The notes beneath the pieces are model-generated. The model had not been told where the DNA came from, made no database searches, and was given only the letters and a program-made list of their open reading frames with translations. A stretch of DNA of 64,000 nucleotides from Tenacibaculum sp. 190130A14a (GTDB taxonomy: Bacteria; Bacteroidota; Bacteroidia; Flavobacteriales; Flavobacteriaceae), in contig NZ_OZ040189.1 in the NCBI RefSeq assembly GCF_964048965.1, positions 3,574,501 through 3,638,500 of the forward strand, read 5' to 3'. Position 1 is the first letter of the stretch. Every line of letters begins with the position of its first letter. Position numbers and translations under genes: made by a program. Below are positions 18,577 through 28,042 of this stretch, one piece after another.

Positions 18577-19095
18577 ATGAAATTAAAAATTGCTGTATTG
18601 TTTCTATGGATGTTTCAATCCATGAATTCTCAAATCACGTCTGAGAAACCTTTTGTTTTTATCAAAGACACTATTTTAACCTCAACACTTAAAGGGTATT
18701 GGCGCGTATCACATGCAAAAAAAGAAAACCTTGAATGTGATTGTGAAAATTTTGATGGTTTCTACAAATCAAAAACACAAAATAAAACAACTTCTAAAAA
18801 AGACAGTTTAGCTATTCATAGTGATTTCAATTTTAACTGTTCACAAATACAAAAAAACAGACTCATCATATCTGATAAGTATCTTATCAATGTTTTTAAA
18901 GCGGGCAATTTTGTAAAACACGATACTAGTAAGATAAGTATTGATAAAAATTTAAAACCAAATCTACTTTATATAAAAAATGGAGCACGTTCCTACAATA
19001 TTAAAGTCGAGTTAATAGATGAAAATTATTTTAAACTAATCTACCATCCAGAAAAGTTTTGGTTGAAATTTAAAAAAGTTGAACCCAAAAACTAA
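18577..19095 (+). CDS. Secreted protein of unknown function
   Basis: Signal peptide 1-19 (ending NSQ) and a mature part of about 150 residues, starting with strand-like segments and a Cys cluster (ENLECDCENFDGFY), followed by KLIYHPEKFWLKFKKV at the C-terminus. The layout suggests a small exported beta domain. It is the first of a long series of small plus-strand genes (18.6-27.8 kb) and is followed after 22 bp by a membrane protein. Confidence 0.6.
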   Translation: MKLKIAVLFLWMFQSMNSQITSEKPFVFIKDTILTSTLKGYWRVSHAKKENLECDCENFDGFYKSKTQNKTTSKKDSLAIHSDFNFNCSQIQKNRLIISDKYLINVFKAGNFVKHDTSKISIDKNLKPNLLYIKNGARSYNIKVELIDENYFKLIYHPEKFWLKFKKVEPKN

Positions 19096-19117
19096 CGAGG
19101 CTCATTAATTATAACAA

Positions 19118-19525
19118 ATGAAGAGACGAACCATCGAAATTTTGTTCATTATCATAATAACTTTACTGTCTATTATTCTTTTTAGAACAACTGTAATATA
19201 TAAACACAACTTGTTTGAACATCCTTTTACATTTCCATTATTTGGAATTATATCAATTGGATTTCTCTTCTTCAATTATCAAGTTTTACAACTCAAATGG
19301 ATTAAAAACATTCTATACTCAATGCCTGTTATAGTTGTTTCATTCATTTTATCATTGCTAATTAACGGACTAATAATTTCCTTAATGCTAAAATTAGACC
19401 AAGGAAAAACAGCTCTTGGCTGGACCTATAATTACAGATGGTTTACAATTCTAATCTTTGGTATACTATTAATTATAAGTACAGAATTAATTGGGATAAG
19501 AATTAGTAAAAAACATACAAAATAA
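19118..19525 (+). CDS. Small integral membrane protein
   Basis: A 135-residue protein with four predicted helices (about 8-24, 38-53, 66-92 and 108-128) and a short basic C-terminus. No recognisable family. It is followed after 7 bp by the next gene, so they are probably transcribed together. Confidence 0.6.
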   Translation: MKRRTIEILFIIIITLLSIILFRTTVIYKHNLFEHPFTFPLFGIISIGFLFFNYQVLQLKWIKNILYSMPVIVVSFILSLLINGLIISLMLKLDQGKTALGWTYNYRWFTILIFGILLIISTELIGIRISKKHTK

Positions 19526-19532
19526 CTCTATA

Positions 19533-19823
19533 ATGAAAATTATTTCAAACAAACATTTTGAACAAATGGAAATAATGTGTAGAAATTTTGAAGAAAGATC
19601 TAAAAATAATCTATTATTCTTACCCCAACACAAAGTTTCTAAAAAAATAAACTCTTTAATTCGTTCTATAGAAAAACCGACAGATCTTGAACTTAACACA
19701 ATTGCAGATTTGGTTAAAAACATTGAGAATATAGAGCATTATGGAGGTTCTGCTTGGCACGATTATAAAATTCATGTAAATGCAATACTAAAAGAAAACG
19801 GGTTTAAATTTAACATTATTTAA
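19533..19823 (+). CDS. Small soluble protein of unknown function
   Basis: A 96-residue, mostly helical protein without export signal. The segment YGGSAWHDYKIHVNAILKEN at about 71-90 is Trp/His rich and resembles the style of small immunity proteins, though I cannot name a family. It is tightly spaced behind the four-helix membrane protein. Confidence 0.55.
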   Translation: MKIISNKHFEQMEIMCRNFEERSKNNLLFLPQHKVSKKINSLIRSIEKPTDLELNTIADLVKNIENIEHYGGSAWHDYKIHVNAILKENGFKFNII

Positions 19824-19940
19824 AGTTTAATTAAACAGTCAAAACAACATACAAAATAGCTCTTTCAAAATAGGTAAGAGAATTGTTAATAGAACAAAAA
19901 CAATCAAAACCTTGTACATTGTTACCAATTAAAATTCAAA

Positions 19941-20354
19941 ATGAGAATATTCAAAAACATCTTTAAAAAGAACTATACAATACCTGAATTTAGTCGTATA
20001 AAATCATATAAAAACAAAGACAAATATTTTATCAGAACTCAAAAATGGGACTGGTTAAATAACGAACAAATTCATGTTATTCAAAAAACAGATGGTAACA
20101 TAAAAATGATAACCATGGATTATTGGTATCAAGAAATATTTTTAGATGCAGACGGACAAAAGACCATAAAGGAAAACCTTAACCGAATGGTTCAACAATT
20201 TATTGAGAGTAAAATGGAAGTACCTAATGATCTTGATGAAATGCTTATTCAAACTTTAGACGAACTCGAAAATGAATTAAACATTATTCAGCTCATAGAT
20301 CAAAAAACAGAGCTCAAACGAGAGTTTGAACTACCGTTATCAAAACAACAATAA
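19941..20354 (+). CDS. Soluble protein of unknown function
   Basis: A 137-residue protein with a basic N-terminus, a central aromatic segment (KWDWLNNEQIHVIQ, MDYWYQEIF) and an acidic helical C-terminus (EMLIQTLDELENELNIIQLI). Immunity-like in size and composition, with no family recognised. Its 3' end falls 14 bp before the start of the next gene. Confidence 0.55.
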   Translation: MRIFKNIFKKNYTIPEFSRIKSYKNKDKYFIRTQKWDWLNNEQIHVIQKTDGNIKMITMDYWYQEIFLDADGQKTIKENLNRMVQQFIESKMEVPNDLDEMLIQTLDELENELNIIQLIDQKTELKREFELPLSKQQ

Positions 20355-20367
20355 CATATATTCAAAA

Positions 20368-20883
20368 ATGAATAAAGTCGTCTTATTTCTCTTTATAATT
20401 ACAACCAATCTTTGTTTCTCTCAGCATACGGAAAGCTATCTAACTTTTGCTAATAATTTTAAAATTTCAGACCCTTCAAAAGTTGAAGTAAAATGGAGGA
20501 ATGGAAACATCAAAGAGTTAAAAAACGTCATAAAATTAAAACATAACAACAAGGAATATGAACTATTAACCGGCACCTACCTACAATTCAATAAAAAAGG
20601 AATAAAAAGAACTGAATCTTTGTTCGATCAATACGGAAACTACTTGAGTTATAAACTATTTGATTTAGACGGAAACATTATTACAGAATTTGTTACTTTA
20701 AAAATTGATTATAATGATGATGGCCTAGTTGAAATCACTCAGCAACACAAAGATTATATAAAACACAAGGGCAGTAATTACCTCTACATAAAGGGAAATA
20801 AATTAAATAATCAAAAAATAGACATATGGTATACCTATGATTATTGTGGAAACATAATCAAAGAAAAGAATCACGCTCGTTAA
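20368..20883 (+). CDS. Secreted protein of unknown function
   Basis: I place the start at the ATG at 20,368, which gives a proper signal peptide (MNKVVLFLFIITTNLCFSQ). An upstream ATG at 20,326 would add a polar Asn-rich stretch before it and lie inside the previous gene. The 171-residue product has several YD-like turns (DQYGNYLSYKLFDLDGNII) and a Gly-Asn rich middle, reminiscent of RHS-type or MORN-type repeats but too few to classify. Confidence 0.6.
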   Translation: MNKVVLFLFIITTNLCFSQHTESYLTFANNFKISDPSKVEVKWRNGNIKELKNVIKLKHNNKEYELLTGTYLQFNKKGIKRTESLFDQYGNYLSYKLFDLDGNIITEFVTLKIDYNDDGLVEITQQHKDYIKHKGSNYLYIKGNKLNNQKIDIWYTYDYCGNIIKEKNHAR

Positions 20884-20937
20884 AAGAAGCATGCTCTAAT
20901 TAAAAACCAAAACACCTCAAAACTTTAATTACTTCTA

Positions 20938-21537
20938 ATGACTGAAAAGATTGGAAATTTTCTGTGGAAAAATAATTTTTCAACATTTTCGCTCTCTCAT
21001 CAAAGAGATAAGTCAGCATATTTTCACACGATACTTTTAGCTATAAAGATTGCTATGATACTTGCTGTCTTTATTTTTTTTAAAGTTTATAACTTTTCAG
21101 ATTTATTCGAGTTTATTTTATTCGCATTTTTTGCCTTTCTTCTATTCATTTTTATTTCTCAACTTGTAGGAATTTACATCAAACCAACTCATAATATTTT
21201 AAAATACAATAGGTCAAAAAACCTATTCAGTATAAAAGTTAACTATTTTAAAACAACTACTATTAAAGTGCATGAGATTGATTCACTTATTATTGATCAA
21301 ATCAAAGAACTCGTTTCAGGAGGTAATGGAGGGCATGCAAAAGTATATCGTTATATGGCTATTGTATATTGCAAAGATATATATGGAAATAAACACGAAA
21401 TGTTCATTGTAAATCCATCTGGTATCATACAAAAACACGAAGATGAAACAATATATGAACTAAACCAAGTAAGTACTAACATTTGTAATAAAATAGGATT
21501 TATACTTAATCTTACAACAACCATACACCCGATATAA
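20938..21537 (+). CDS. Membrane protein of unknown function
   Basis: A 199-residue protein with two adjacent helices (about 31-47 and 54-80) and a cytoplasmic C-terminal part that contains a Gly-rich turn (VSGGNGGHAKVYRYMAIVYC). The layout resembles small bacterial PH-like membrane proteins, but I cannot assign one. It is preceded by a 54-bp gap and followed by 158 bp without genes. Confidence 0.55.
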   Translation: MTEKIGNFLWKNNFSTFSLSHQRDKSAYFHTILLAIKIAMILAVFIFFKVYNFSDLFEFILFAFFAFLLFIFISQLVGIYIKPTHNILKYNRSKNLFSIKVNYFKTTTIKVHEIDSLIIDQIKELVSGGNGGHAKVYRYMAIVYCKDIYGNKHEMFIVNPSGIIQKHEDETIYELNQVSTNICNKIGFILNLTTTIHPI

Positions 21538-21695
21538 ATCAATATAGTCAATACTTCATGTCATAAAACCACTCACTATTTTATTATTTCAAGTAATTCT
21601 TAAAAAAACATAATTTCAAACTTTTAATTAACTTTACTGCAAAAATTGCTTAGTACCAAACATAAATATGTTGGCACTGGCTTAAAAAATGAAAA

Positions 21696-22850
21696 ATGAA
21701 ACATAAAATACTTACATTATTATTCACATTATCTACAGTTATTTGCTACGGTCAGAATCAAAATGAAAACGTTTTATATGTCATCGATTCAGTTCCCATT
21801 ACCAAAAACCCTAAAGAAGGGTTAGGATCATTGACTAAAGATGCTATATACAGAATTGAAGTTTTAAAAGATAAAGAAACCATTGAAAAAGTTGGATACA
21901 AAGACCTAGATGGAATCATTTATATTTTTACAAAAGAATATGTGAAACGACCAGACAGCATAAAAGCGATTCCCACTTCCAAAACAATGATCAAGAAAAA
22001 TAGCACTTGGTATTTAAAGAACAGTTCAATACCATACTCTGGTAAATTCGTTGACTATTATTTAACTGGTAAAAAACAAGGGGAAGGAACCTTGTTTAAT
22101 GGAAAGTTGAAAGGACAACGTCTTATATATTACTTAAACGGAAATGTATCAGATGCTATTGAATATGACAATGGAATTGCAAACGGTACTGAAAAAAGGT
22201 TTTACCAAGACGGAGTCCTAAAGCAAAAAGGGAACTTTAAAAATGGGAAAGAAGTTGGAGTTTGGGAAGTATATCATCCAAATGGACAATTAAAACAGCG
22301 CATAAATTTTGTGTATGGTAAAATGGATGGAGCAGTTATTTCTTACTATTCAACTGGAAAAATAAAAAGTAAAACCTCGTACAAAAATGGTATTTACCAA
22401 AAAGACAAAATAAACAACAAAATTTATGCTTACTACCAACAGGCACAAGATTTATATAAACAAGGACAATTTAAATCTGCTATAAAAAAGTATACAAAAT
22501 GTATTGAGTTACGAGAAAATTGGGCTGATGGATATTTTGCTCGTGGTAATGCCAAACTAAACAGTCTTGAATTTGACGAAGCCATTAAAGATTTTGATAA
22601 GGCACTCGAAATAGAACCTTATTTTACTCAGGCTTATTCAAACAGAGCTTTTACTATTATTAGAAAATATGAATTTGGTAATAAAAGAACCTTATCTAAA
22701 TCTGATAACATTCAAGTAATCGCTTCAAATGAAGCTAAAATTCCAGCAGAAGAGCTAGTTAAAGTTTGCGCAGACTTAAAAAAGGCGGTTTCACTGGGAG
22801 ATACCAATTGGATGGTTTTAGAAGCTTTAAAAAAACATTGTAAAGAGTAA
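21696..22850 (+). CDS. Secreted MORN-variant and TPR repeat protein
   Basis: Signal peptide 1-20 (ending ICYGQ). Residues about 110-235 contain successive MORN-variant repeats of the YwqK type (FVDYYLTGKKQGEGTLFNGK; VWEVYHPNGQLKQRINFVYG). Residues about 245-330 hold TPR motifs (YYQQAQDLYKQGQFKSAIKK; WADGYFARGNAKLNSLEFDE). Such fusions act as scaffolds in the envelope and accompany polymorphic toxin or secretion loci, though no toxin is visible here. Domain calls are good; the role is unknown. Confidence 0.75.
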   Translation: MKHKILTLLFTLSTVICYGQNQNENVLYVIDSVPITKNPKEGLGSLTKDAIYRIEVLKDKETIEKVGYKDLDGIIYIFTKEYVKRPDSIKAIPTSKTMIKKNSTWYLKNSSIPYSGKFVDYYLTGKKQGEGTLFNGKLKGQRLIYYLNGNVSDAIEYDNGIANGTEKRFYQDGVLKQKGNFKNGKEVGVWEVYHPNGQLKQRINFVYGKMDGAVISYYSTGKIKSKTSYKNGIYQKDKINNKIYAYYQQAQDLYKQGQFKSAIKKYTKCIELRENWADGYFARGNAKLNSLEFDEAIKDFDKALEIEPYFTQAYSNRAFTIIRKYEFGNKRTLSKSDNIQVIASNEAKIPAEELVKVCADLKKAVSLGDTNWMVLEALKKHCKE

Positions 22851-22883
22851 AAAACACTTAAAACAACGTTACCATAAACAAAA

Positions 22884-23621
22884 ATGCTAAGAGAAAAAGA
22901 CTTCAAAGAAATACTTGAAAAAAAATTGCATACTGCCTTGTTCGAAAATATAGATTTTAATGAACAACAAGCTGTTAGTTCAATTAAAAATTTCTATCGT
23001 GCATTTGGACTTGAAGTTCCTTCAAAATATTTCATTTATGAAAATGTTCAGGAGGTTATTCAGGAATTCGATGTATGGTCTTCTAACGAATTAAGTGCTG
23101 TAAATTCATGGAATTGGCAGTTTCCAATGACAAGTCCGGGGTTTTCGATGATGTACCTATTAAAAGGTAAATTTCATCTAGCACATAAAAATAAAAACCC
23201 TTTAGATCCTAGTAATCTAGATAATCAAGAAGCTTTTGATGGTTCGAATGATGTACCTGCATCACTTATAAAGGAAATGTGGTCCACATATATAAAACTA
23301 ACAGACTTACACCCTGTATTTGATCTTTTAGAATCGTCTTTAGATGAGCTTTATGATGTTGAACTTATAGCAGATTATTTAGACTCTTTATTAGACAAAA
23401 CTAGCCAAGAATCTTCATCAGAAGTTTTCTTTATTGGAACAGACTTTAAATTGGTATACGAAGTAGCTGTATTTGAGTATTTAATTAAATTTCATGATAT
23501 TAAACGATATTCTAGCTATATTGATTGTCTTAATAACATCCTTAAAAACTGTGGATTAGTAATTTCATTTAAAGATCGTTTTGTGATCTGCAAAAGAAAA
23601 ACACATCCATTAAAAAATTAA
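22884..23621 (+). CDS. Soluble protein of unknown function
   Basis: A 245-residue protein without export signal. Conserved-looking aromatic stretches are WNWQFPMTSPGFSMMYLLK at about 73-91 and VFEYLIKFHDIKRYSSYID near 199. The C-terminus is basic with a Cys (CKRKTHPLKN). Size and style match immunity-type genes, but no family is recognised. It starts 33 bp after the MORN-TPR gene. Confidence 0.55.
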   Translation: MLREKDFKEILEKKLHTALFENIDFNEQQAVSSIKNFYRAFGLEVPSKYFIYENVQEVIQEFDVWSSNELSAVNSWNWQFPMTSPGFSMMYLLKGKFHLAHKNKNPLDPSNLDNQEAFDGSNDVPASLIKEMWSTYIKLTDLHPVFDLLESSLDELYDVELIADYLDSLLDKTSQESSSEVFFIGTDFKLVYEVAVFEYLIKFHDIKRYSSYIDCLNNILKNCGLVISFKDRFVICKRKTHPLKN

Positions 23622-23638
23622 CACAAAAAACAATAGCT

Positions 23639-23962
23639 ATGTTAAGTGTCTACTATTTAATTATTGCAATCTTAATTTGGGTTGCTGGATATTTACATAA
23701 CGGACGGTTTGTGCGTCCTAAATGGAAAATACCCGGAAAGTTCATTTTTTATACTACAGTATCGTTTTTATTAGTGCGTTGGTTTGGGCATTGGGGAATA
23801 ATATTCATCATTGGTCATCCATTACTAGGATTCATGTTTCATCTGAAAGTATGCAAAGAAAATAATATTAATTGGCGCACCTGTGAACCAAGAGAAAAGT
23901 ATATTGCATTGCAAGAAAAGTGGGCTAAGGGAGATTTTAGTAAATCGAAAAAGGAAGAATAA
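23639..23962 (+). CDS. Small membrane protein
   Basis: A 107-residue protein with helices at about 3-18 and 31-60 and a basic C-terminus (REKYIALQEKWAKGDFSKSK). The central HWGIIFIIGHPLLGFMFHLK is distinctive. Unknown function. It is 17 bp from the previous gene and its stop codon nearly touches the next start. Confidence 0.55.
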   Translation: MLSVYYLIIAILIWVAGYLHNGRFVRPKWKIPGKFIFYTTVSFLLVRWFGHWGIIFIIGHPLLGFMFHLKVCKENNINWRTCEPREKYIALQEKWAKGDFSKSKKEE

Positions 23963-23963
23963 A

Positions 23964-24479
23964 ATGAAAAGAAAAAACTGGAAAATTGATGAAGACAAAA
24001 CTCAAGTAAACTCAATTACGAATATCCCTATCAAATGGCTAGATGTTTCCCTACAAGCTTGGATAGAAATTGAAGAAAATCAAAATTGGGGGACTGATAA
24101 GCAAATAACTTCTTTTGAATCCTTTTTAAATCAGACATTAGATACTAAGCAAGAACTTATTCAAAAATTGAACGTTATATATTCCTGTGAATTCAAAAAA
24201 GGACGAATTGAAAAAACAGATTTTAAAAATGTTTTAGAATCCATTAACTGGAAACAAAGCCAAATTTGTTTACCTCAACTTTATAATTCTGAAAACGAAT
24301 ATATTTTTTTACTTCCAGAAACTAATTGGAAAATTGCTGATAGTGATTACTCTCTTGAACTTGAAGTTCTATATACTAATGGTAAAATTGAATTAATTCA
24401 AGAAATGTCTGGATTATGGAATCGTAATGAATGGTTTGAAGATTATTTAAAAAGAAAAACTAGTCAAAATAAGGTATAA
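23964..24479 (+). CDS. Soluble protein of unknown function (immunity-like)
   Basis: I choose the ATG at 23,964 because it follows the previous stop by one base and leaves a good purine-rich leader. An upstream start would run inside the preceding gene. The 171-residue product (MKRKNWKIDEDK onward) is acidic with several Trp residues (WLDVSLQAWIEIEENQNWGT) and a helical C-terminus. Not recognised beyond an immunity-like character. Confidence 0.55.
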   Translation: MKRKNWKIDEDKTQVNSITNIPIKWLDVSLQAWIEIEENQNWGTDKQITSFESFLNQTLDTKQELIQKLNVIYSCEFKKGRIEKTDFKNVLESINWKQSQICLPQLYNSENEYIFLLPETNWKIADSDYSLELEVLYTNGKIELIQEMSGLWNRNEWFEDYLKRKTSQNKV

Positions 24480-24486
24480 ACAAACT

Positions 24487-25017
24487 GTGAACTTAAAAGA
24501 AAAATTAAAAAAAATAGATATCGAAATTGAAAACGGATTAAAATTCAAAGCTGCAAACCGATTAAGAAATCTAATACAGGAAAATCCAAATGCAATTGAA
24601 TTACGTAATAAACTTGCCGAACTTTATTACCAAAGTGGATTTTTGGACGCTGCTGGAAAATATTGGATTCTGACTGAACCAACAGACGATCGTATAAAAA
24701 AGTGTGTTCAGATTTACGAAAAATCGGTCAACAATTCTGGTTATCAAATTTTGCAAGAAATAGTGTTTCGTGGAAATAAATCCAAACTATCAGTATATGC
24801 TCAGAAAAAATTAACTCAACTAGAGTATGACAGTAAAGAAAAAGTTAATCATATTCCTAAATTTTACCCTAAAAGTAATAAATCAAAACAGAAAAGCGCT
24901 AAAAATAAGAGTACCATAAAAGATAGAATAATAGAATTTATATTTTTCTCTGTGTTAATTTCAATTGTGCTTTTAATTATCATAGGGATTGTAACAGTAA
25001 TTAAATGGTTATTCTAA
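24487..25017 (+). CDS. DUF6584-type tetratricopeptide-like protein with C-terminal membrane anchor
   Basis: Starts with GTG at 24,487. Residues about 3-75 form TPR-like helices (KLKKIDIEIENGLKFKAANR, ELYYQSGFLDAAGKYWIL). A basic linker rich in Lys and Ser follows (about 120-140) and a single membrane helix at 150-172. I associate the first part with DUF6584 proteins, found in immunity-type loci; the function is not established. Confidence 0.6.
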   Translation: MNLKEKLKKIDIEIENGLKFKAANRLRNLIQENPNAIELRNKLAELYYQSGFLDAAGKYWILTEPTDDRIKKCVQIYEKSVNNSGYQILQEIVFRGNKSKLSVYAQKKLTQLEYDSKEKVNHIPKFYPKSNKSKQKSAKNKSTIKDRIIEFIFFSVLISIVLLIIIGIVTVIKWLF

Positions 25018-25116
25018 AAAGAGAAATCCACATTACAATAATAGTAACATATTAGTACCAAACTGTGTAATAACACATTGTATAGATCAACATCAGTAAT
25101 TAAAAACAATAAGAAA

Positions 25117-26256
25117 ATGGCATTTTGGAATAAAATTTTTGGAAAAGGAAAAAACAAATCCAATCAACCTGAAAAAAATAAGGAAAAGAAAAATCAATAC
25201 GACTTGAATTGGATTCCACCAAATCAAAATCCTTGGAATATTGAACTGTTAGATTTAAGACCCATCTCACAAACCATGCTTTCTACGTCTCAAGACCCAA
25301 AAATGGCGTCTAATGCGGTTTCATACAATCAAGAAGATGGATTAATTTTCTTAGATCAACACCTTGAATCTAACAAATCGTTCGAATCAAACCTTTCTTT
25401 TCCAATTGATGGTACTTTAGAAAATGGCGTGTTGTTTATCCCTGATACTATGGAAAACAAATGGGCCATCTATTATCATCAAAACAAGATACTTTTTATT
25501 CGAAGTTGGCTACGAGAAGTATTCGTTGTTGCCGAAACCATTCAAGAAAACAATCAGTTAATTGTAACAAAAATAAACGGAGAGTTTACAAACGACGAAA
25601 CCAAAGAATTTACTGAAGCTGTCTTAGAATTTTTAATGTACAGTCATGTTTTACAAGAAACGGTTCCTGCTCCAATTCCTAAAAAATTAAAAGAAGATAC
25701 CGACAAATCAGGTTTATGGGCTTTTTCAAGTTATGGAAACATGGCACACTTTGGTCATTTTGAAGCATCGATTTCCCATACTACAGAAGCAAAAATTAGA
25801 AGTCATTCCTTATTGCATATTGCTATTGCACGAGGTGAGTTAAACAAAGTACAAGAAGAATTGAATAAAGGTGTTAATATTAACGCATTGGCGGGAGATG
25901 GACTCTCAACACTTCAATGGTGTCTTGGAAATGAAACTAAGATGTTAGAATTCCTTTTAAACAACGGAGCAAACCCGAATATTGAATCGGTTGAAGGCGC
26001 TACTCCTATAATGAATGCCGTTCAATCAAATCAAATGGAACATTTAAAAATGCTTATTGCGCATCAAGCAGATATAAACAAACAAGACCATAGAGGTTTT
26101 ACAGCATTGCATAGAGCTGCTGAAATGGGACATATTGAAATTGTTAAAGAATTATTACAGAATGGTGCAAAAAAGGAAATCGAAGCAGAAGGACATACTG
26201 CATTATCCTTAGCACAAGCGAGAGACAATAAAGAAATCATGAAAATATTAGCATAG
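25117..26256 (+). CDS. Ankyrin-repeat protein
   Basis: I place the start at the ATG at 25,117; the extended frame before it is not gene-like. Residues 1-45 are Lys/Asn rich and 45-215 form a globular part (NPWNIELLDLRPISQTMLST). From about 235 there are at least four ankyrin repeats (LLHIAIARGELNKVQEELNK, TPIMNAVQSNQMEHLKMLIA, TALHRAAEMGHIEIVKELLQ). Ankyrin proteins bind other proteins; in this small-gene array it could be an immunity or effector-binding protein. Repeat calls are certain, the role is not. Confidence 0.75.
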   Translation: MAFWNKIFGKGKNKSNQPEKNKEKKNQYDLNWIPPNQNPWNIELLDLRPISQTMLSTSQDPKMASNAVSYNQEDGLIFLDQHLESNKSFESNLSFPIDGTLENGVLFIPDTMENKWAIYYHQNKILFIRSWLREVFVVAETIQENNQLIVTKINGEFTNDETKEFTEAVLEFLMYSHVLQETVPAPIPKKLKEDTDKSGLWAFSSYGNMAHFGHFEASISHTTEAKIRSHSLLHIAIARGELNKVQEELNKGVNINALAGDGLSTLQWCLGNETKMLEFLLNNGANPNIESVEGATPIMNAVQSNQMEHLKMLIAHQADINKQDHRGFTALHRAAEMGHIEIVKELLQNGAKKEIEAEGHTALSLAQARDNKEIMKILA

Positions 26257-26323
26257 AAAGAGTGTAATTAAAAACACTCGCTTTTAGCAGAGACTTAAAA
26301 CAACGTTTAAACTACATTAAACA

Positions 26324-26647
26324 ATGGATAGTTATAAAATTTTTTGGAAAAATGAATATATTGGAGAATTGACCAATATAATATTAGACATGTCATATTG
26401 GGAAGGTACGTGGGAACCAAATTCAACTGACCTTGCTAAAAAATTTACAGATTTAACTTCAACCTTTGATACTACATCTGTAATGATAAATCCAACTAAA
26501 GGAATTAGAGCTATTTTAGAAGACCAAAATTCTTATCAAACCCATATCTTAATAATTTCTCTTATTGAAAATAACATTCTTCTAGTAAAAAGAATAATAA
26601 AAGATTCTGCTATTGAATGGCTTCTGAAAAACGTACCTGAAGAATAA
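26324..26647 (+). CDS. Small soluble protein of unknown function
   Basis: A 107-residue protein with an aromatic start (MDSYKIFWKNEYIGELTNII) and a strand-rich middle, resembling small immunity proteins in size. No export signal or known family. The 240 bp behind it hold a short coding remnant. Confidence 0.5.
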   Translation: MDSYKIFWKNEYIGELTNIILDMSYWEGTWEPNSTDLAKKFTDLTSTFDTTSVMINPTKGIRAILEDQNSYQTHILIISLIENNILLVKRIIKDSAIEWLLKNVPEE

Positions 26648-26743
26648 CCTTTGTTTTGCTACATTTAAAATGATGGTTATTCCTCGAAAAGAATTATGAT
26701 CTATTTCTATTGACAACGTAAATTACACATAAGTAATTCATAA

Positions 26744-26878
26744 AAAACACCCTATACTCAATCTGACTATCGAATTGGAAAATTACATATTGCAATTGAG
26801 TTAGAAGAAAATCTAGGGACAAGCTTGTTTATTTATACCAACCGAAAACACCCAAAAGATATGGGAGCTAAAATCTAA
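26744..26878 (+). pseudogene. Possible gene remnant
   Basis: A frame of about 44 codons without a start reads RIGKLHIAIELEENLGTSL and ends at a stop 10 bp before the hydrolase gene. The sequence is protein-like but has no initiation codon and no upstream frame continuing it. I cannot name the parent family, and a chance open frame is possible. Confidence 0.3.
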
Positions 26879-26887
26879 ACGTAAAAA

Positions 26888-27694
26888 ATGAAAACTATAG
26901 TTTACTTAACAACAATCTTATTGCTTTTAGGACTCAATACCTATTCACAAGCTAGCCATAAATCTTTTAATGAAGAATTGGTAATTACAATAAACAAAGA
27001 TTCAATTTCTGGTTATGCTTTGATTGCTAATGGAAATGAATTAAAGGAAACTGTTATTTTGCTTCATGGATTGCCTGGACATGAAAAAAATCTTGATTTA
27101 GCAGAGAAAATAAGACAAAATGGAAAAAATGTGATTTACTTTAATTACAGAGGCTCTTGGGGAAGTCAAGGAGAATTTCTTTACTCTAATTGTCTAGAAG
27201 ATATATCGAAAGTAATAGATTATTTATCAAGTGATATCATTTCTAAAAAGTTAAGAGTTAAAAAAAACTCTTTTATTTTAATTGGGCATAGCTTAGGAGG
27301 CGGAATAGCTGTTTTACAAGGAATTAAAGACCAAAGAGTCATAAAAATAATTGCCTTATCCTCATTCAACGCTGGAGAAGAATTAAAAAACAACAATTCG
27401 CCTGATGAATTAGTTGGTTTCCAAGATTATTTGAATAAACAATTTATGTTGAATATTGATTCCAAGAAATTCTTATCCCAAATAATAAATCATAAACAAC
27501 AATGGAATTTGACGTCTATCAATACTCTTGAAATTACCAAACCTTTCATTTTTATAGACGAAAATAATAGGAATGAATACTGGATAAAAAAAATAAAGAA
27601 AGGTGAATATTTAGTACTTGACTCTGATCACTCTTTTTCAGACAAGCGAAATGAATTAAGTTTAGAAATAATAAAATGGTTAGATAAAAACTAA
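26888..27694 (+). CDS. Secreted alpha/beta-hydrolase
   Basis: Signal peptide 1-20 (ending NTYSQA) followed by an alpha/beta-hydrolase core: the oxyanion loop LLHGLPGHEKN at about 58-68 and the nucleophile elbow IGHSLGGG at 136-143 with Ser139. A catalytic His is likely in LDSDHSFSDKRNE near the C-terminus. At 268 residues it is compact with no lid domain. It probably acts in the periplasm on an ester or amide; the substrate is unknown. Confidence 0.8.
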   Translation: MKTIVYLTTILLLLGLNTYSQASHKSFNEELVITINKDSISGYALIANGNELKETVILLHGLPGHEKNLDLAEKIRQNGKNVIYFNYRGSWGSQGEFLYSNCLEDISKVIDYLSSDIISKKLRVKKNSFILIGHSLGGGIAVLQGIKDQRVIKIIALSSFNAGEELKNNNSPDELVGFQDYLNKQFMLNIDSKKFLSQIINHKQQWNLTSINTLEITKPFIFIDENNRNEYWIKKIKKGEYLVLDSDHSFSDKRNELSLEIIKWLDKN

Positions 27695-27713
27695 TGTAAT
27701 ATCACAACCAACA

Positions 27714-27821
27714 ATGCTAGCTAAAAAACCTTATAAATACTCGAATGTAGAATTATTAGGTATTTTGTTTTGGCTACTCTTCATTTTTATTGCAATTCTA
27801 ATTTTCAATTGGAATCAATAA
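27714..27821 (+). CDS. Very small single-helix membrane protein
   Basis: A 35-codon frame starting 19 bp after the hydrolase stop encodes a polar N-terminus (MLAKKPYKYSNVE) and one long hydrophobic segment ending NWNQ. Spacing and the hydrophobic pattern make it plausible as a real small protein. Too short for family assignment. Confidence 0.4.
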   Translation: MLAKKPYKYSNVELLGILFWLLFIFIAILIFNWNQ

Positions 27822-28042
27822 ACTTGCTATTTCAATTACGGATTCCCGCACAAATCCACAGTTAATTATCTTTATATTTGGATACTTCTTAACGAAGACT
27901 CTCCAAACATTTTAAGCTATATCTCAAGTTTACAACTCTCTTTTTTGTATGTATACAACCTGTAAATCATATGAAATAACCTGTTAGTTAACATAGCAAT
28001 CCTACCCCAAAATTGAAATAGTAATTATAAAAATTAACAACC

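Noticed and set aside
26741..26743. Treating the frame at 26,744-26,878 as an intact small gene
   Set aside because: It is preceded by a stop codon at this position and has no start codon; listed only as a possible remnant.
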